DNA of 64,000 nucleotides from Paraburkholderia bryophila (GCF_003269035.1 NZ_QLTK01000004.1:62001-126000); one strand, 5' to 3'. Positions 16,843 through 26,982 are shown, counted from the first letter of the stretch. A program made the numbers and translations. Notes: generated by a model not told the origin, from the sequence alone.

Positions 16843-18927
16843 TCACACCCAGCCGAACGCGGCCAGCACCATATCGATCAGCTTGATGCCGATGAACGGC
16901 ACGATGATCCCGCCCAGACCGTAGACCAGCAGATTGCGGCGCAACAGCACCGCCGCGCCGAGTGCCCGGTAACGCACGCCCTTGAGCGCCAGCGGAATCA
17001 GCAGCACGATGATCAGCGCGTTGAAAATCACCGCCGACATGATCGCCGAGGCCGGCGTGGCCAGATGCATCACGTTCAGCGCGTTCAGCGCCGGATAGGT
17101 GGTGGCGAACGCCGCCGGAATGATCGCGAAGTACTTGGCGACGTCGTTGGCGATCGAGAAGGTGGTCAGCGAGCCGCGCGTCATCAGCATCTGCTTGCCG
17201 ATCTCGACGATCTCGATCAGCTTGGTCGGGTTCGAATCCAGATCGACCATATTGCCGGCTTCTTTCGCGGCCTGCGTGCCGGTGTTCATCGCCACCGCGA
17301 CGTCGGCCTGCGCGAGCGCCGGGGCGTCGTTGGTGCCGTCGCCGGTCATCGCCACCAGCCGGCCTTCGGCCTGGTGCGCGCGGATCGTGGCGAGCTTCGC
17401 TTCCGGCGTGGCTTCGGCGAGGAAATCGTCGACCCCCGCTTCGGCTGCAATCGCGGCGGCCGTCAGACGGTTGTCGCCGGTCACCATGATGGTCTTGATG
17501 CCCATCTTGCGCAGTTCGGCGAAACGCTCCTTGATGCCGCCCTTCACCACGTCCTTCAACTCGATCACGCCGAGCACGCGCGCGCCCTGCTCGCCCTTTT
17601 CCGCGACCACCAGCGGCGTGCTGCCGCGCCGCGCGACTTCGGCCACGGCGTTGCTGACTTCGTTCGGGAAACGGCCGCCGTGCGCTTCGACGTAGTTCTT
17701 CACCGCGTCGGACGCGCCCTTGCGGATTTCGCGGCCCGGCAGATCGACGCCGCTCATCCGCGTTTGCGCGGTGAAGGCGAGGAACACGGCCTGCAGCGAC
17801 GCCATGTCGCGTTGGCGAATGTTGAAGCGTTGCTTGGCCAGCACGACGATGCTGCGGCCTTCCGGCGTTTCGTCGGCGAGCGACGACAACTGCGCGGCAT
17901 CCGCGAGCGCTTCCTCGGTGAGGCCCGGCGCCGGCACGAACTGCGACGCCTGACGGTTGCCGAGCGTGATCGTGCCGGTCTTGTCGAGCAGCAGCACGTC
18001 GACGTCGCCGGCGGCTTCCACCGCGCGGCCCGAGGTGGCGATCACGTTGGCCTGCATCATCCGGCTCATACCGGCCACGCCGATCGCCGACAACAGCCCG
18101 CCGATGGTGGTCGGAATCAGACACACCAGCAGCGCGACCAGCGCGGTGATCGTCACCACGTGACCGGCCTTGGCGGCCTCGACCGAGAACATCGAGAACG
18201 GCAGCAGCGTGGCGGTGGCGAGCAGCATCACGATCGTCAACGCGACCAGCAGAATGGTCAGCGCGATTTCGTTCGGCGTCTTCTGACGCTTGGCGCCTTC
18301 CACCATCGCGATCATGCGGTCGAGGAACGCCTCGCCCGGATTCGCCGTGACGCGCACGACGATCCAGTCGGACAGCACCCGCGTGCCGCCCGTCACCGAC
18401 GAAAAGTCGCCGCCCGACTCGCGGATCACCGGCGCGGATTCACCGGTAATCGCCGATTCGTCCACCGACGCGACACCGTCGATCACTTCGCCGTCGGCCG
18501 GAATCACGTCGCCGGTTTCGACCAGCACCACGTCCCCCTTGCGCAGATCGGAGGCCGTCATAATACGGATCGGCGACTTCGGATGCGGCTCGTTGAGCTT
18601 CTTGGCCATCACGTCTTTCTTCGCGCTGCGCAGCGACGCGGCCTGGGCCTTGGAACGGCCTTCGGCGAGCGCTTCCGCGAAGTTGGCGAACAGCACCGTG
18701 AACCACAGCCACAAGGTGACCGCGAGAATGAAGCCCGCGGGCGCCTCGGCCTGGCCGCCGAGCGCGGCGATCCAGAGAATGGTCGTCAGAATGCTGCCGA
18801 CATACACGCAGAACATCACCGGATTGCGGAACTGCGTGCGCGGCGTGAGCTTTTTGAAGGAGTCCACGATCGCCGGGCGCAGCAGCGCCGGATCGAACAT
18901 GGACCTGGTTGCATTATGTTCAGTCAT
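16843..18927 (-). CDS. kdpB: Potassium-transporting ATPase ATP-binding subunit KdpB
   Basis: A 694-residue P-type ATPase. The actuator motif TGES is at 161-164, the phosphorylated Asp315 lies in DKTGTITLG, and the hinge GDGTND follows in the catalytic domain. The membrane segment with [15 protein letters not shown] is the KdpB ion-path helix. KdpB hydrolyses ATP to drive potassium uptake through KdpA. All catalytic residues are intact. The gene starts 56 bp after kdpA and ends 31 bp before kdpC. Confidence 0.97.
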   Translation of the reverse strand: MTEHNATRSMFDPALLRPAIVDSFKKLTPRTQFRNPVMFCVYVGSILTTILWIAALGGQAEAPAGFILAVTLWLWFTVLFANFAEALAEGRSKAQAASLRSAKKDVMAKKLNEPHPKSPIRIMTASDLRKGDVVLVETGDVIPADGEVIDGVASVDESAITGESAPVIRESGGDFSSVTGGTRVLSDWIVVRVTANPGEAFLDRMIAMVEGAKRQKTPNEIALTILLVALTIVMLLATATLLPFSMFSVEAAKAGHVVTITALVALLVCLIPTTIGGLLSAIGVAGMSRMMQANVIATSGRAVEAAGDVDVLLLDKTGTITLGNRQASQFVPAPGLTEEALADAAQLSSLADETPEGRSIVVLAKQRFNIRQRDMASLQAVFLAFTAQTRMSGVDLPGREIRKGASDAVKNYVEAHGGRFPNEVSNAVAEVARRGSTPLVVAEKGEQGARVLGVIELKDVVKGGIKERFAELRKMGIKTIMVTGDNRLTAAAIAAEAGVDDFLAEATPEAKLATIRAHQAEGRLVAMTGDGTNDAPALAQADVAVAMNTGTQAAKEAGNMVDLDSNPTKLIEIVEIGKQMLMTRGSLTTFSIANDVAKYFAIIPAAFATTYPALNALNVMHLATPASAIMSAVIFNALIIVLLIPLALKGVRYRALGAAVLLRRNLLVYGLGGIIVPFIGIKLIDMVLAAFGWV

Positions 18928-18983
18928 TGAATCCTCGAATTTCCCGTTTGCACCTGTTCAGTCGCTGGTTCGTTGGGAGCGGC

Positions 18984-20789
18984 TCAATGCGCGCCCATCA
19001 TCATCAGATGTTCGACACCAGGACCGAGCGCAAGCGCAGGCACATAAGTCAGCGCACCGACCAGCAACACCGTGCCGAGCAGCAGCACGACGAACAGCGG
19101 GCCGTGCGTGGGCAGCGTGCCGCCGGTCACGCCGATACGCTTTTTCGACGCCAGCGAGCCGGCAATCGCGAGCACCGGGACGATCGTGCCGAAGCGGCCG
19201 AACCACATCGCGATCGCGGTGAGCCAGTTGTAGAACGGCGTGCTCACGGTCAGGCCGGCGAACGCACTGCCGTTGTTATTGGCGGCCGAGCTGAACGCGT
19301 AGAGGATTTCGGAGAAGCCGTGCGCGCCGGGGTTGGCGATACCCGCCTTGCCCGCGTCGGTCAGCACCGCGATCGAGGTACCCACCAGCACCAGCAGCGG
19401 CGTCAGCAGCACCACGATCGACACCATCTTCATCTCGTACGCTTCGATCTTCTTGCCGACGTATTCCGGCGTCCGGCCGATCATCAGGCCCGCCACGAAC
19501 ACGGCCAGCAGCGCGAACACGAGCATGCCGTACATGCCGGAGCCCACGCCGCCGAAGATCACTTCGCCGAGTTGCATCAGCAGCATCGGATAGAGGCCGC
19601 CGATCGGCGTCAGCGAGTCGTGCGTATTGGCGACCGCGCCGCACGAAGCCGCCGTGGTCGCGACCGTGAAGATGCCCGACTGCGCGATACCGAAGCGCGT
19701 TTCCTTGCCTTCCGCGTTACCGCCTGCCTGCAGCGCATTGGCCGACTGATCGACGTGCAACGCGGTGAAGGCCGGATTGCCGCTCTGCTCGGCGCTGATC
19801 TCGCCGAACACGCAGACGCCGAAGGCGATCGTCATCGCCGCGAGCACGGCCACGCCCTGCTTGCGGTCGGAGATCATGCGGCCGAACACCAGCGCCAATG
19901 CCGCCGGAATGATCAGGATCGAGAAGATCTGCAGGAAGTTCGAGAACGGCGTCGGGTTTTCATACGGATGCGCCGAGTTGCCGTTGAAGAAGCCGCCACC
20001 GTTGGTGCCGAGCATCTTGATCGCTTCCTGCGAGGCCACCGGGCCCATGGCGAGCGTCTGCGTCTTCACGGGCGTGTCGACCGTCACCGCATTGCCCTTC
20101 GCGTCCTTCACCGGGTTGCCTTGCGCGTCGAGCTTCGGCGCGGCGTAGGTGGTGGTTTGCAGCGTCGGCACGTCCTGATAGGCCTTGAAGTTCTGGATCA
20201 CACCCTGGCTCATCAGCACGGCCGCGATGATCGCCGACATCGGCAGCAGCACGTACAGCGTCACGCGCGTCAGGTCGACCCAGAAATTGCCGATGGTCTG
20301 CGCGGTGTGACGGGCAAAGCCGCGAATCAACGCGATCACCACCACGATGCCGGTGGCCGCGGAGAAAAAGTTCTGCACGGTCAGGCCGAGCATCTGCGTC
20401 AGATAGCCGACGGTCTGCTCCGGCGTGTAGTCTTGCCAGTTCGTGTTGGTCACGAAGCTGACGGCCGTATTGAACGCGCCGTCCACCGTCATCGGGCCGA
20501 ACTGCTGCGGGTTGCCCGGCAACCACTGTTGCACGCGCAACAACACGTACAGGAACAGCGCGCCCAAGGCATTGAACGCGATCGTGGCGATCGCGTAGTG
20601 CTTCCAGCCCATTTCCTTCGACGGATCGACGCCGGCGACGCGATACAGCAGACGCTCGAGCGGGCCGCCCAGGCGCACCACGCGCGAGCTGCCGTCCATC
20701 ACGGCGCTGAGATAGCGGGACATCGGCACCGCGGCTGCCAGCAGCACGACGATGAAGAGGCCCGCCTGCAGGACATTGTTCGAGTTCAT
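18984..20789 (-). CDS. kdpA: Potassium-transporting ATPase subunit KdpA
   Basis: A 601-residue channel-like subunit with about ten membrane helices, related to the Trk/Ktr superfamily. Four selectivity-filter regions are visible, including TNTNWQDY in the first repeat and GTNGGGFFNGNSAHPYENPT in the second. It binds and conducts potassium at high affinity. The ATG at 20789 overlaps the kdpF stop in an ATGA arrangement, so translation is coupled. The gene is intact and of normal length. Confidence 0.97.
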   Translation of the reverse strand: MNSNNVLQAGLFIVVLLAAAVPMSRYLSAVMDGSSRVVRLGGPLERLLYRVAGVDPSKEMGWKHYAIATIAFNALGALFLYVLLRVQQWLPGNPQQFGPMTVDGAFNTAVSFVTNTNWQDYTPEQTVGYLTQMLGLTVQNFFSAATGIVVVIALIRGFARHTAQTIGNFWVDLTRVTLYVLLPMSAIIAAVLMSQGVIQNFKAYQDVPTLQTTTYAAPKLDAQGNPVKDAKGNAVTVDTPVKTQTLAMGPVASQEAIKMLGTNGGGFFNGNSAHPYENPTPFSNFLQIFSILIIPAALALVFGRMISDRKQGVAVLAAMTIAFGVCVFGEISAEQSGNPAFTALHVDQSANALQAGGNAEGKETRFGIAQSGIFTVATTAASCGAVANTHDSLTPIGGLYPMLLMQLGEVIFGGVGSGMYGMLVFALLAVFVAGLMIGRTPEYVGKKIEAYEMKMVSIVVLLTPLLVLVGTSIAVLTDAGKAGIANPGAHGFSEILYAFSSAANNNGSAFAGLTVSTPFYNWLTAIAMWFGRFGTIVPVLAIAGSLASKKRIGVTGGTLPTHGPLFVVLLLGTVLLVGALTYVPALALGPGVEHLMMMGAH

Positions 20790-20878
20790 TCAATGTCCTC
20801 CGCGCGCAACAGCGCATAGACCAGATAAGCAAACAGCAGCGCGGTAGCGGCGCCGGACAACCAGAGAATCCAGTTCAT
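20786..20878 (-). CDS. kdpF: KdpF small membrane subunit
   Basis: A 30-residue single-helix peptide starting MNWILWLSGAATALLFAYLV and ending in the typical ALLRAEDI. KdpF sits at the KdpA surface and stabilises the complex like a lipid. It overlaps kdpA by 4 bp downstream, and its own ATG overlaps the stop of a 37-codon ORF upstream by 4 bp. The VYALLRAE end is strongly KdpF-like. Confidence 0.93.
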   Translation of the reverse strand: MNWILWLSGAATALLFAYLVYALLRAEDIE

Positions 20879-20988
20879 GACCGCGCTCCCTGCCCACGAC
20901 GAAACTGCATCAACTTCTCGCAGCCGGCAATCAATGCAAAGGTCAGCGCGAAAAACAGCACCAGCCCCCCGACATACAGCACATCCAT
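20875..20988 (-). CDS. 37-residue membrane peptide at the head of the kdp operon
   Basis: A small ORF with one hydrophobic helix (about residues 3-22, MDVLYVGGLVLFFALTFALI) followed by a Cys-Glu-Lys and a basic tail. The ATG at 20988 has a good GGAGAA site 8 nt upstream, and its TGA overlaps the kdpF start as ATGA. Position, spacing and translational coupling say it is a real gene of the operon. I recall similar unnamed ORFs upstream of kdpF in other bacteria but have not verified this. Function unknown; an accessory subunit of KdpFABC is the obvious hypothesis. Confidence 0.72.
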   Translation of the reverse strand: MDVLYVGGLVLFFALTFALIAGCEKLMQFRRGQGARS

Positions 20989-21027
20989 TTTTGTTCTCCA
21001 TATCACGGACTTTGGATAGGTGGAACG

Positions 21028-21057
21028 TTATGCCGAACCGCGTAAAGGCCTGGTCAA
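21028..21057 (-). promoter_or_regulatory. kdp promoter
   Basis: On the minus strand, -35 TTGACC (21052-21057) and a weak -10 GCATAA (21028-21033) are 18 bp apart. A good -35 with a poor -10 is usual for activator-dependent promoters. The predicted start near 21021 gives a leader of about 33 nt before the 37-codon ORF. Confidence 0.5.
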
Positions 21058-21072
21058 AGAGTCCGCGCGGGG

Positions 21073-21089
21073 TGTAAAAATCGTGTAAA
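21073..21089 (-). promoter_or_regulatory. KdpE operator (two TTTACA direct repeats)
   Basis: Minus strand reads TTTACA-CGATT-TTTACA, followed by CCCCGC. The E. coli KdpE site, as I recall it, is TTTATA and TTTACA separated by 5 bp, also followed by CCCCGC. Repeat length, spacing and flank all match. The centre lies about 60 bp upstream of the predicted start, the position where KdpE activates in E. coli. Confidence 0.78.
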
Positions 21090-21319
21090 CGGAGCGTGGC
21101 GACGGGTCGGTCGGAAATGAGTGGAATAAAGCGAAAGGAAACTCGCGCTTTACGCGACGGAATATGGGCGCAATGCGGAATTGACACTGGCCAGAATACA
21201 AAACGATCACGCATAATGGCGCGCCGATAACCACCCGAATGGCTTTGAAATTCACTGCTGTTTGATGCTTATTGCATTGAATTAATCTGGCCGTTCAATT
21301 CGACTTCCACGCGCTCAAT
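21090..21319. other. Intergenic region upstream of the kdp operator
   Basis: Rest of the space between the kdp promoter and the plus-strand gene at 21320. It is A+T-richer than its surroundings; I see no further gene and no convincing promoter for the plus-strand gene. Confidence 0.4.
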
Positions 21320-22556
21320 ATGAAAATCGATTCCTCGAATACCCTCAACGGGACCGAACCGCAAGACGACGATCGCCTCACCACGCTGGCCGTTCTGGAG
21401 TTCAGGGAATATATCGGCGCCGAGCCGGCGGAAGCGGCGCGGCAGCGGCTTATCGAGCATCCGGAGATCCAGTTCGAGACGGGGGCGACGCGGCAACTGC
21501 TGGATTGGCTGATCGCGGAAAACTACACAGATCGGGACACTGAAGAAAAGGCCACGCTTCGGACGCTGCAATGGTCGGAAGACCAATCCGTTGAAATCGA
21601 TAAGCGGCTGGCCATCCTGATGTTTACTCGCGCCATCGACTCGCGTATCGATGCGCGTTTGCATGCCCTCGCAGCGGATCGGCAAAAAAAAGAAAGCGAA
21701 AACCAGCTTACTGATCAATGCCGCGGCGGTCGTGGTGATATTGGGCGGCTTCGGTATTTATAAGCTGATGCCCGACTCGACGCCGAGTTGCACGTCGTCG
21801 TCGACCACGAGCGCGCTCGATTCGCTGTTCTTCGAAGGCGCGATGAAAAGCATGGCCGGTGCGCAGATGCTCGCGAATGGCGGCCTGCCGCATGCCCGCA
21901 ATTACCGCGAAGTCGGCTACGACAGCCGCGACCATTCGCGCGGCTGTCTCGCCGATATCGGCAGCGGCACGGAGAAGACCCAGATCGGCTATATGGTCCG
22001 GCGCACTCCGGACGACCAGGACAAATTCGCCGTGCAGGCCTTCCCGCCCGAATACATCAGCTCGCGCTACGACGCGGCCACGCTGAACAACACATTCGGC
22101 AAGCCGGTCGGCCGCGAGAACATGGAGTCGGCGATCAAGACCGCGCTGACCCAAGTGGACGATCAGGTTCACGGCCCGGCGGCACAGTCGCAAAAGGCCG
22201 ACGAAGACCAACCCGCGAGCCTCGCCGAGAGCGTGCTCGACGTCGTGCCGACCGCCGACTGCAAACAGGTTGCCGACGGCCGCCAGTCCTGCCCGGTGAC
22301 GATCGACTATCGCGACGATCTGATGGCGATCGTCGGCGCGCCGGCGGTGACCAGGGTGCGCGGTGAATTCGTGTTCGTGAAGAACGGCGGCCAGTGGGCG
22401 GCGTCCGACGACTTTCCGGAGGCGTTCATGAAGGCGGTGGTCGGTGGGCGGATCGACAGGTTGCAACACCGCAAGGCGGCAGCGGCAGCGAGCGATGCGG
22501 CGAGTGGCGCGACTGGCGCAGGCGGGGCGAGCGACTCGAGCGAAGCGGCGAAATAA
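21320..22556 (+). pseudogene. Membrane-anchored protein gene split by a frameshift in an A8 tract
   Basis: Two reading frames make one sensible protein. Frame 1 from ATG 21320 gives about 121 cytoplasmic, acidic-helical residues up to ALAADRQ. Frame 2 supplies a membrane helix (TSLLINAAAVVVILGGFGIY) and a periplasmic part of about 250 residues ending at 22556, including two Cys and an Ala/Ser-rich tail. The switch falls in eight consecutive A (21684-21691): with seven, the frames join through KKKAKT. Without the shift, frame 1 continues for 26 unrelated residues to 21763. It may be a real lesion, a sequencing error, or a gene expressed by slippage. I do not recognise the family. Confidence 0.65.
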
Positions 22557-22672
22557 AGTGCGACCGCGTGCTGACGCGGAGGTAAAGCGGTAGCACGAAA
22601 AGGATGCGGTAATGCGAAGGTGACACGGCAACGCGAAGGCGGCGCAACCCACCGCGCCGCCCCGCTCACACG

Positions 22673-23647
22673 TTACGGCATCAGCACCGTCGACCCGGTC
22701 GTCCGGCGCCCTTCCAGATCGGCGTGCGCCTGACCGACGTCCGCCAGCGCATAACGCTGATTGATGCTGGTCTTTACTTTGCCCGACACCAGCACGTCGA
22801 ACAGTTCCGTCGACATCGACTCGTACTCGGCCCGTTTGGCGATGTACGTAAATAGCGTTGGACGCGTAAAGAACAGCGACCCACGCCCCGCGAATTCCGA
22901 CGAATCGATCGGCGGCAACGGGCCCGATGCATTGCCGAAGCTCACGAACATGCCCAGCGGCGCGAGGCAATCGAGCGACGCCGTGAACGTGTCCTTGCCG
23001 ATCGAGTCGTACACCACCGGCACACCCGCGCCATGGGTGATCTCGCGCACGCGTTTGGTGAAGTTCTCGCGCGTGTAGACGATTGCGTGATCGCAGCCAT
23101 GCGCCTTGGCGATCTCCGCTTTTTCGTCGGAGCCGACGGTGCCGATCACGGTCGCGCCGAGCGCTTTCGCCCATTGGCACACCAGCAGCCCGACGCCGCC
23201 GGCCGCCGCCTGGATCAGGATCGTGTCGCCGGCCTTCACCGGATAAGTTCGGCGTAGCAGGTACTGCGCGGTCAAACCCTGCAACATCACCGAAGCCGCC
23301 TGCTCGTCGGTCAGCGCGTCCGGCACTTTCACGACTTGCGCCGCTGCCAGCACGCGCTCCTGCGTATAAGCGCCGGGCGGCCGCGCGACATAGGCAACGC
23401 GATCGCCAGCCTTGAAGCCGGTCACGCCCGCGCCGACCGCGGTCACTTCACCGGCTGCTTCCATGCCGAGGCCGCCGGGCAGCGGCAACGGGTACAGGCC
23501 GGTGCGGAAATAGATGTCGATATAGTTCAGCCCGACCGCCGTCTGCCGGATGCGCAGTTCGCCCGCGCCCGGCTCGCCCACCTCGACGTCGACCCATTTC
23601 ATCACCTCCGGGCCGCCGGTTTTATCGAATCGGATTGCTTTGACCAT
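22673..23647 (-). CDS. NADPH:quinone oxidoreductase (MDR family)
   Basis: A 324-residue zinc-free medium-chain dehydrogenase/reductase of the QOR type. Seen are GLNYIDIYFRTGLYPLPLPG, the substrate-domain start, then QAAAGGVGLLVCQWAKALGA, the NADPH Rossmann motif, and a C-terminal HADLEGRRTTGSTVL, all QOR-like. No structural or catalytic zinc cysteines are present. It reduces quinones by one electron using NADPH in the cytoplasm. The second of two adjacent ATGs (23647) was chosen because AAGGAG then has a 5-nt spacing; the first (23650) is only 2 nt away. Confidence 0.92.
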   Translation of the reverse strand: MVKAIRFDKTGGPEVMKWVDVEVGEPGAGELRIRQTAVGLNYIDIYFRTGLYPLPLPGGLGMEAAGEVTAVGAGVTGFKAGDRVAYVARPPGAYTQERVLAAAQVVKVPDALTDEQAASVMLQGLTAQYLLRRTYPVKAGDTILIQAAAGGVGLLVCQWAKALGATVIGTVGSDEKAEIAKAHGCDHAIVYTRENFTKRVREITHGAGVPVVYDSIGKDTFTASLDCLAPLGMFVSFGNASGPLPPIDSSEFAGRGSLFFTRPTLFTYIAKRAEYESMSTELFDVLVSGKVKTSINQRYALADVGQAHADLEGRRTTGSTVLMP

Positions 23648-23747
23648 CATGTCTCCTTGATGTGATGTTGCGTGAAGGCGGCGCAACGCCGCCCTCGAAA
23701 CCGATGCTTGCGCGCTACGCCAAACCGGCTGCAGCCGGCCCGCCGTT

Positions 23748-24137
23748 TCAAGCCTGCTGCTTCAGACGCAAGGTCAGCACGTCGAGCACCATGCGCGCCG
23801 TCGAGATATTCGTGGCGCACGGAATGTTATGCACGTCGCACGCGCGCACCAGTGCGTTGATGTCCGGTTCGTGCGGCTGCGGCGTCATCGGATCGCGCAG
23901 AAAAATCACCATGTCCACGCGCCCTTCCGCGAGTTGCGCGCCGATCTGCAAGTCGCCGCCATGCGGGCCCGACAGCATCCGCTCGACCGTCAGGCCGTGC
24001 GTGTCGGCAATCCGGCCGCCGGTCGTGCCGGTCGCGACGATCTCGCAACGCTGCAGCGTCTCGACGTATTCGCCGGCCAGTTTGACGATGTCGTCTTTCT
24101 TGTGATCGTGCGCGATCAGCGCAATGCGGGTGCTCAT
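23748..24137 (-). CDS. mgsA: Methylglyoxal synthase
   Basis: A 129-residue enzyme that turns dihydroxyacetone phosphate into methylglyoxal and phosphate, bypassing lower glycolysis. The active-site elements are all visible: LIAHDHKK at the N terminus, [11 protein letters not shown] for phosphate binding, [13 protein letters not shown] with the catalytic Asp, and FLRDPM. It is slightly shorter than the 152-residue E. coli protein but matches other proteobacterial forms. Start at ATG 24137, chosen because family similarity begins there; the AGGAG site is 11 nt away, which is long. Confidence 0.93.
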   Translation of the reverse strand: MSTRIALIAHDHKKDDIVKLAGEYVETLQRCEIVATGTTGGRIADTHGLTVERMLSGPHGGDLQIGAQLAEGRVDMVIFLRDPMTPQPHEPDINALVRACDVHNIPCATNISTARMVLDVLTLRLKQQA

Positions 24138-24230
24138 GACGTAAGACTCCTGAAACCGTTGTGATTGTCGTTGTTGTAGTGAGGATGAAACCACGGGCGC
24201 TTGCGCGCGCCCGTTCAAAAACCGCGCCGT

Positions 24231-25010
24231 TCAGAACGTGCCCGGATAGGCGCCGCCGTCGATCAGCCAGTTCTGGCCGGTGATGTACCCTGCATGCGCG
24301 CTGCACAGGAACGCGCAGGCGCGGCCGAATTCGTCGCTCGTGCCGAAGCGGCCGGCGGGAATCGTCTTCATGCGCTGCTTGCGCGCCTCGTCGACGGAAA
24401 TGTTTTGCGCCTTGGCCTGCGCGTCGAACGTGACGGCGATGCGGTCGGTGTCGAACAGGCCCGGCAGCAGATTGTTGATCGTCACGCCGGTCGGCGCGAC
24501 CTTGCGCGCGAGGCCGGCGACGAAGCCGGTGAGCCCCGAGCGCGCGCCGTTCGACAGGCCCAGCACGTCGATCGGCGCCTTCACCGCCGAACTCGTGATG
24601 TTGACGATTCGCCCATAGCCGCGTGCGCTCATCGAGTCGATAGTCGCGCGGATCAGCTCGATCGGCGTGAGCATGTTGCTCTCGAGCGCGCGAATCCAGT
24701 CTTCGTGCGTGAAGTTGCGGAAGTCGCCCGGCGGCGGGCCGCCCGCGTTATTGACCAGAATATCCGGCTGCGGACAGGCTGCGAGCGCGGCCGCGCGGCC
24801 CGCCGGCGTGGTGATGTCGCAGGCCACCGTCTTCACTTCCACGCCGCTCTGGCGGCGAATTTCCGCGGCGGTCGCTTCGAGCGTTTCCGCGGTGCGGGCG
24901 ACGATCGTCAGGTTGACGCCCTCGGCGGCGAGCGCTTCGGCGCAGCCGCGCCCCAGGCCCTTGCTGGCCGCGCAGACCAGCGCGGTGCGTCCGGCGATTC
25001 CCATGTCCAT
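24231..25010 (-). CDS. SDR family oxidoreductase with altered catalytic residues
   Basis: A 259-residue Rossmann-fold SDR. The cofactor motif CAASKGLG (13-20), NNAG (87-90) and a C-terminal [17 protein letters not shown] are normal. The catalytic Tyr-x3-Lys is not: alignment by eye on GLTGF places Ser153 and Arg157 there, in [14 protein letters not shown] recall this GLSN-x-AR motif in a divergent but widespread subgroup often annotated as 3-oxoacyl-ACP reductase. The product is therefore unlikely to be a standard FabG. It is divergent from upp. ATG 25010 was used; another at 25004 is in frame. Confidence 0.83.
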   Translation of the reverse strand: MDMGIAGRTALVCAASKGLGRGCAEALAAEGVNLTIVARTAETLEATAAEIRRQSGVEVKTVACDITTPAGRAAALAACPQPDILVNNAGGPPPGDFRNFTHEDWIRALESNMLTPIELIRATIDSMSARGYGRIVNITSSAVKAPIDVLGLSNGARSGLTGFVAGLARKVAPTGVTINNLLPGLFDTDRIAVTFDAQAKAQNISVDEARKQRMKTIPAGRFGTSDEFGRACAFLCSAHAGYITGQNWLIDGGAYPGTF

Positions 25011-25230
25011 GGTGTGTGTCCTCGTGATGGCCAAGCGTTGCACAGAATTCTCCGATTCTAGAAGAATCGGTGCCGGACTGCGCCGGGCCGCTGCAATCTC
25101 CGGTATCGTCGGACGGTACTCTTTCGGTAAACTTGCGCCGTGGCGCGTCCGCCAGCCAGCCTCGGCCAAGCTCAGGCCGGCGCGGCGGCACGCCGAACCG
25201 ATCCCTCTAGCCGCCGCTTGCGCCCCCGCC

Positions 25231-25881
25231 ATGACTCAGGACAGCCGTTTTCCCAATCTTTTCATCCTCGATCACCCGCTGATCCAGCACAAGCTCTCGC
25301 ACATGCGCGACCGGGACACCTCGACGCGCACGTTCCGCGAACTGCTGCGTGAAATCACGCTGCTGATGGGTTACGAAATCACCCGCAATCTGCCCATGAC
25401 CACGCGCCGCCTGACCACGCCGCTGGTCGACATCGACGCGCCGGTGATCGCCGGCAAGAAGCTCGCGATCGTGCCGGTGCTGCGGGCCGGCATCGGCATG
25501 TCGGACGGCTTGCTGGAACTGGTGCCGTCGGCGCGGGTGGGCCATATCGGCGTGTATCGCGCCGACGACCACCGCCCGGTCGAATACCTGGTGCGCCTGC
25601 CGGACCTCGAAGACCGCATCTTCATTCTGTGCGATCCGATGGTCGCGACCGGCTATTCGGCTGTGCATGCCGTGGACGTGCTCAAGCGCCGCAACGTGGC
25701 CGGCGAGAACATCATGTTCCTCGCGCTAGTAGCCGCGCCGGAAGGCGTGCAGGTGTTTCAGGACGCGCATCCGGACGTCAAGCTGTATGTCGCGTCGCTC
25801 GATTCGCACCTGAACGAGCACGCCTACATCGTGCCGGGTCTCGGCGACGCCGGCGACCGTCTGTTCGGTACGAAAAACTGA
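25231..25881 (+). CDS. upp: Uracil phosphoribosyltransferase
   Basis: A 216-residue type I phosphoribosyltransferase that makes UMP from uracil and PRPP. It shows the family start [30 protein letters not shown], the PRPP loop [13 protein letters not shown], and the uracil-binding [16 protein letters not shown] end. The length is the usual 208-216. ATG 25231 is the only plausible start: the frame runs open upstream but through non-conserved sequence. A strong hairpin follows the stop. Confidence 0.97.
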   Translation: MTQDSRFPNLFILDHPLIQHKLSHMRDRDTSTRTFRELLREITLLMGYEITRNLPMTTRRLTTPLVDIDAPVIAGKKLAIVPVLRAGIGMSDGLLELVPSARVGHIGVYRADDHRPVEYLVRLPDLEDRIFILCDPMVATGYSAVHAVDVLKRRNVAGENIMFLALVAAPEGVQVFQDAHPDVKLYVASLDSHLNEHAYIVPGLGDAGDRLFGTKN

Positions 25882-25893
25882 TATCTGCATGAA

Positions 25894-25937
25894 AAAGTGC
25901 GGGACAGCGGGCGCAAAACGCCGCTGCCCCGCACTTT
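25894..25937. terminator. Strong hairpin terminator after upp
   Basis: AAAGTGCGGG (25894-25903) pairs with CCCGCACTTT (25928-25937), and inside it CAGCGG pairs with CCGCTG around a loop of about ten. The stem is flanked by A on the left and ends in TTT on the right, so it can act on either strand. It starts 13 bp after the upp stop. Confidence 0.75.
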
Positions 25938-26253
25938 CGTCACCGTTTCGCGCCGCCTCCCCCTCTGCCGCGCCCCGCCGCCGTGATAAAATTCGAATCC
26001 GCTCAAAGAGCGGCTCAACTGGCGCTATTGCCCGGCGCATCGCGCCTTCACACGGGCGGCGAACCTCGGGCCACCCGCTTTGGGAAGCGGGCCAGGAGCG
26101 CCTGGACACGGCCGGGGCTCACCCCGTGCGGTCTCACACCAGACGGTTAGACATCGAGGCGCGCAAAACGCGATTCCCACGCGCAAGCGCCCGACATCGC
26201 AACGACAATTGCACTATGCGTACGCCCCACTGGCGCGCGCGATGGAGAAAGGT
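25938..26253. other. Intergenic region upp to yebC
   Basis: No gene, tRNA or repeat could be recognised in this G+C-rich stretch. A short A+T-rich patch near 25984-25996 (GTGATAAAATTCG) could contain a promoter element. Confidence 0.4.
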
Positions 26254-26982
26254 ATGGCGGGTCATTCGAAATGGGCCAACATCAAGCATAAGAAAGCAGC
26301 GGCCGACGCCAAGCGCGGCAAGGTCTGGACGCGGCTCATCAAGGAAATCCAGGTCGCGGCGCGCATGGGCGGCGGCGACATCGACTCGAACCCGCGTCTG
26401 CGGCTCGCCGTCGAAAAGGCGTACGACGCCAACATGCCGAAAGATAACGTCAACCGCGCGATCCAGCGTGGCGTGGGCGGGGTCGACGGTGCAAGCTACG
26501 AGGAAATCCGCTACGAAGGCTACGGCATCGGCGGCGCGGCGGTGATCGTCGACACCATGACCGACAACCGCACCCGCACGGTGGCGGACGTGCGTCACGC
26601 GTTCTCGAAGAACGGCGGCAACATGGGCACGGACGGTTCGGTGTCGTTCATGTTCGATCACGTCGGCCAGTTCCTGTTCGCGCCCGGCACGGCGGAAGAC
26701 AAACTGATGGAAGCCGCGCTCGAAGCCGGCGCCGACGACGTCGTCACGAACGAAGACGGCAGCATCGAAGTACTGTGCCCGCCGAACGACTTCCCGAAGG
26801 TGAAGACCGCGCTCGAAACCGCGGGCTTCAAGGCCGAACTGGCCGAGGTCACGATGAAACCTCAGACGGAAGTCGAATTCACCGGCGACGACGCGGTGAA
26901 GATGCAGAAGCTGCTCGACGCGCTGGAAAATCTGGACGACGTGCAGGAAGTCTATACAAACGCCGTGATCGCCGACGAATGA
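26254..26982 (+). CDS. yebC: YebC/PmpR family protein
   Basis: A 242-residue protein beginning [21 protein letters not shown], the invariant start of the YebC/TACO1 family, with [18 protein letters not shown] in the middle. The three-domain architecture is complete. Members bind DNA or the ribosome; recent work ties the family to translation through proline-rich stretches, while PmpR-type members were described as regulators. GGAGAAAGGT directly upstream of ATG 26254 fixes the start; the upstream in-frame Met is not in conserved sequence. Confidence 0.96.
   Translation: MAGHSKWANIKHKKAAADAKRGKVWTRLIKEIQVAARMGGGDIDSNPRLRLAVEKAYDANMPKDNVNRAIQRGVGGVDGASYEEIRYEGYGIGGAAVIVDTMTDNRTRTVADVRHAFSKNGGNMGTDGSVSFMFDHVGQFLFAPGTAEDKLMEAALEAGADDVVTNEDGSIEVLCPPNDFPKVKTALETAGFKAELAEVTMKPQTEVEFTGDDAVKMQKLLDALENLDDVQEVYTNAVIADE

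Noticed and set aside
17065..20819. Long plus-strand open frames of more than 600 codons
   Set aside because: They mirror kdpB and kdpA. The minus-strand genes have complete catalytic motifs, so the plus-strand frames are shadows.
25938..26253. Possible tRNA gene in the upp-yebC gap
   Set aside because: No TTCGANNC-type T-loop with a matching acceptor stem was found.
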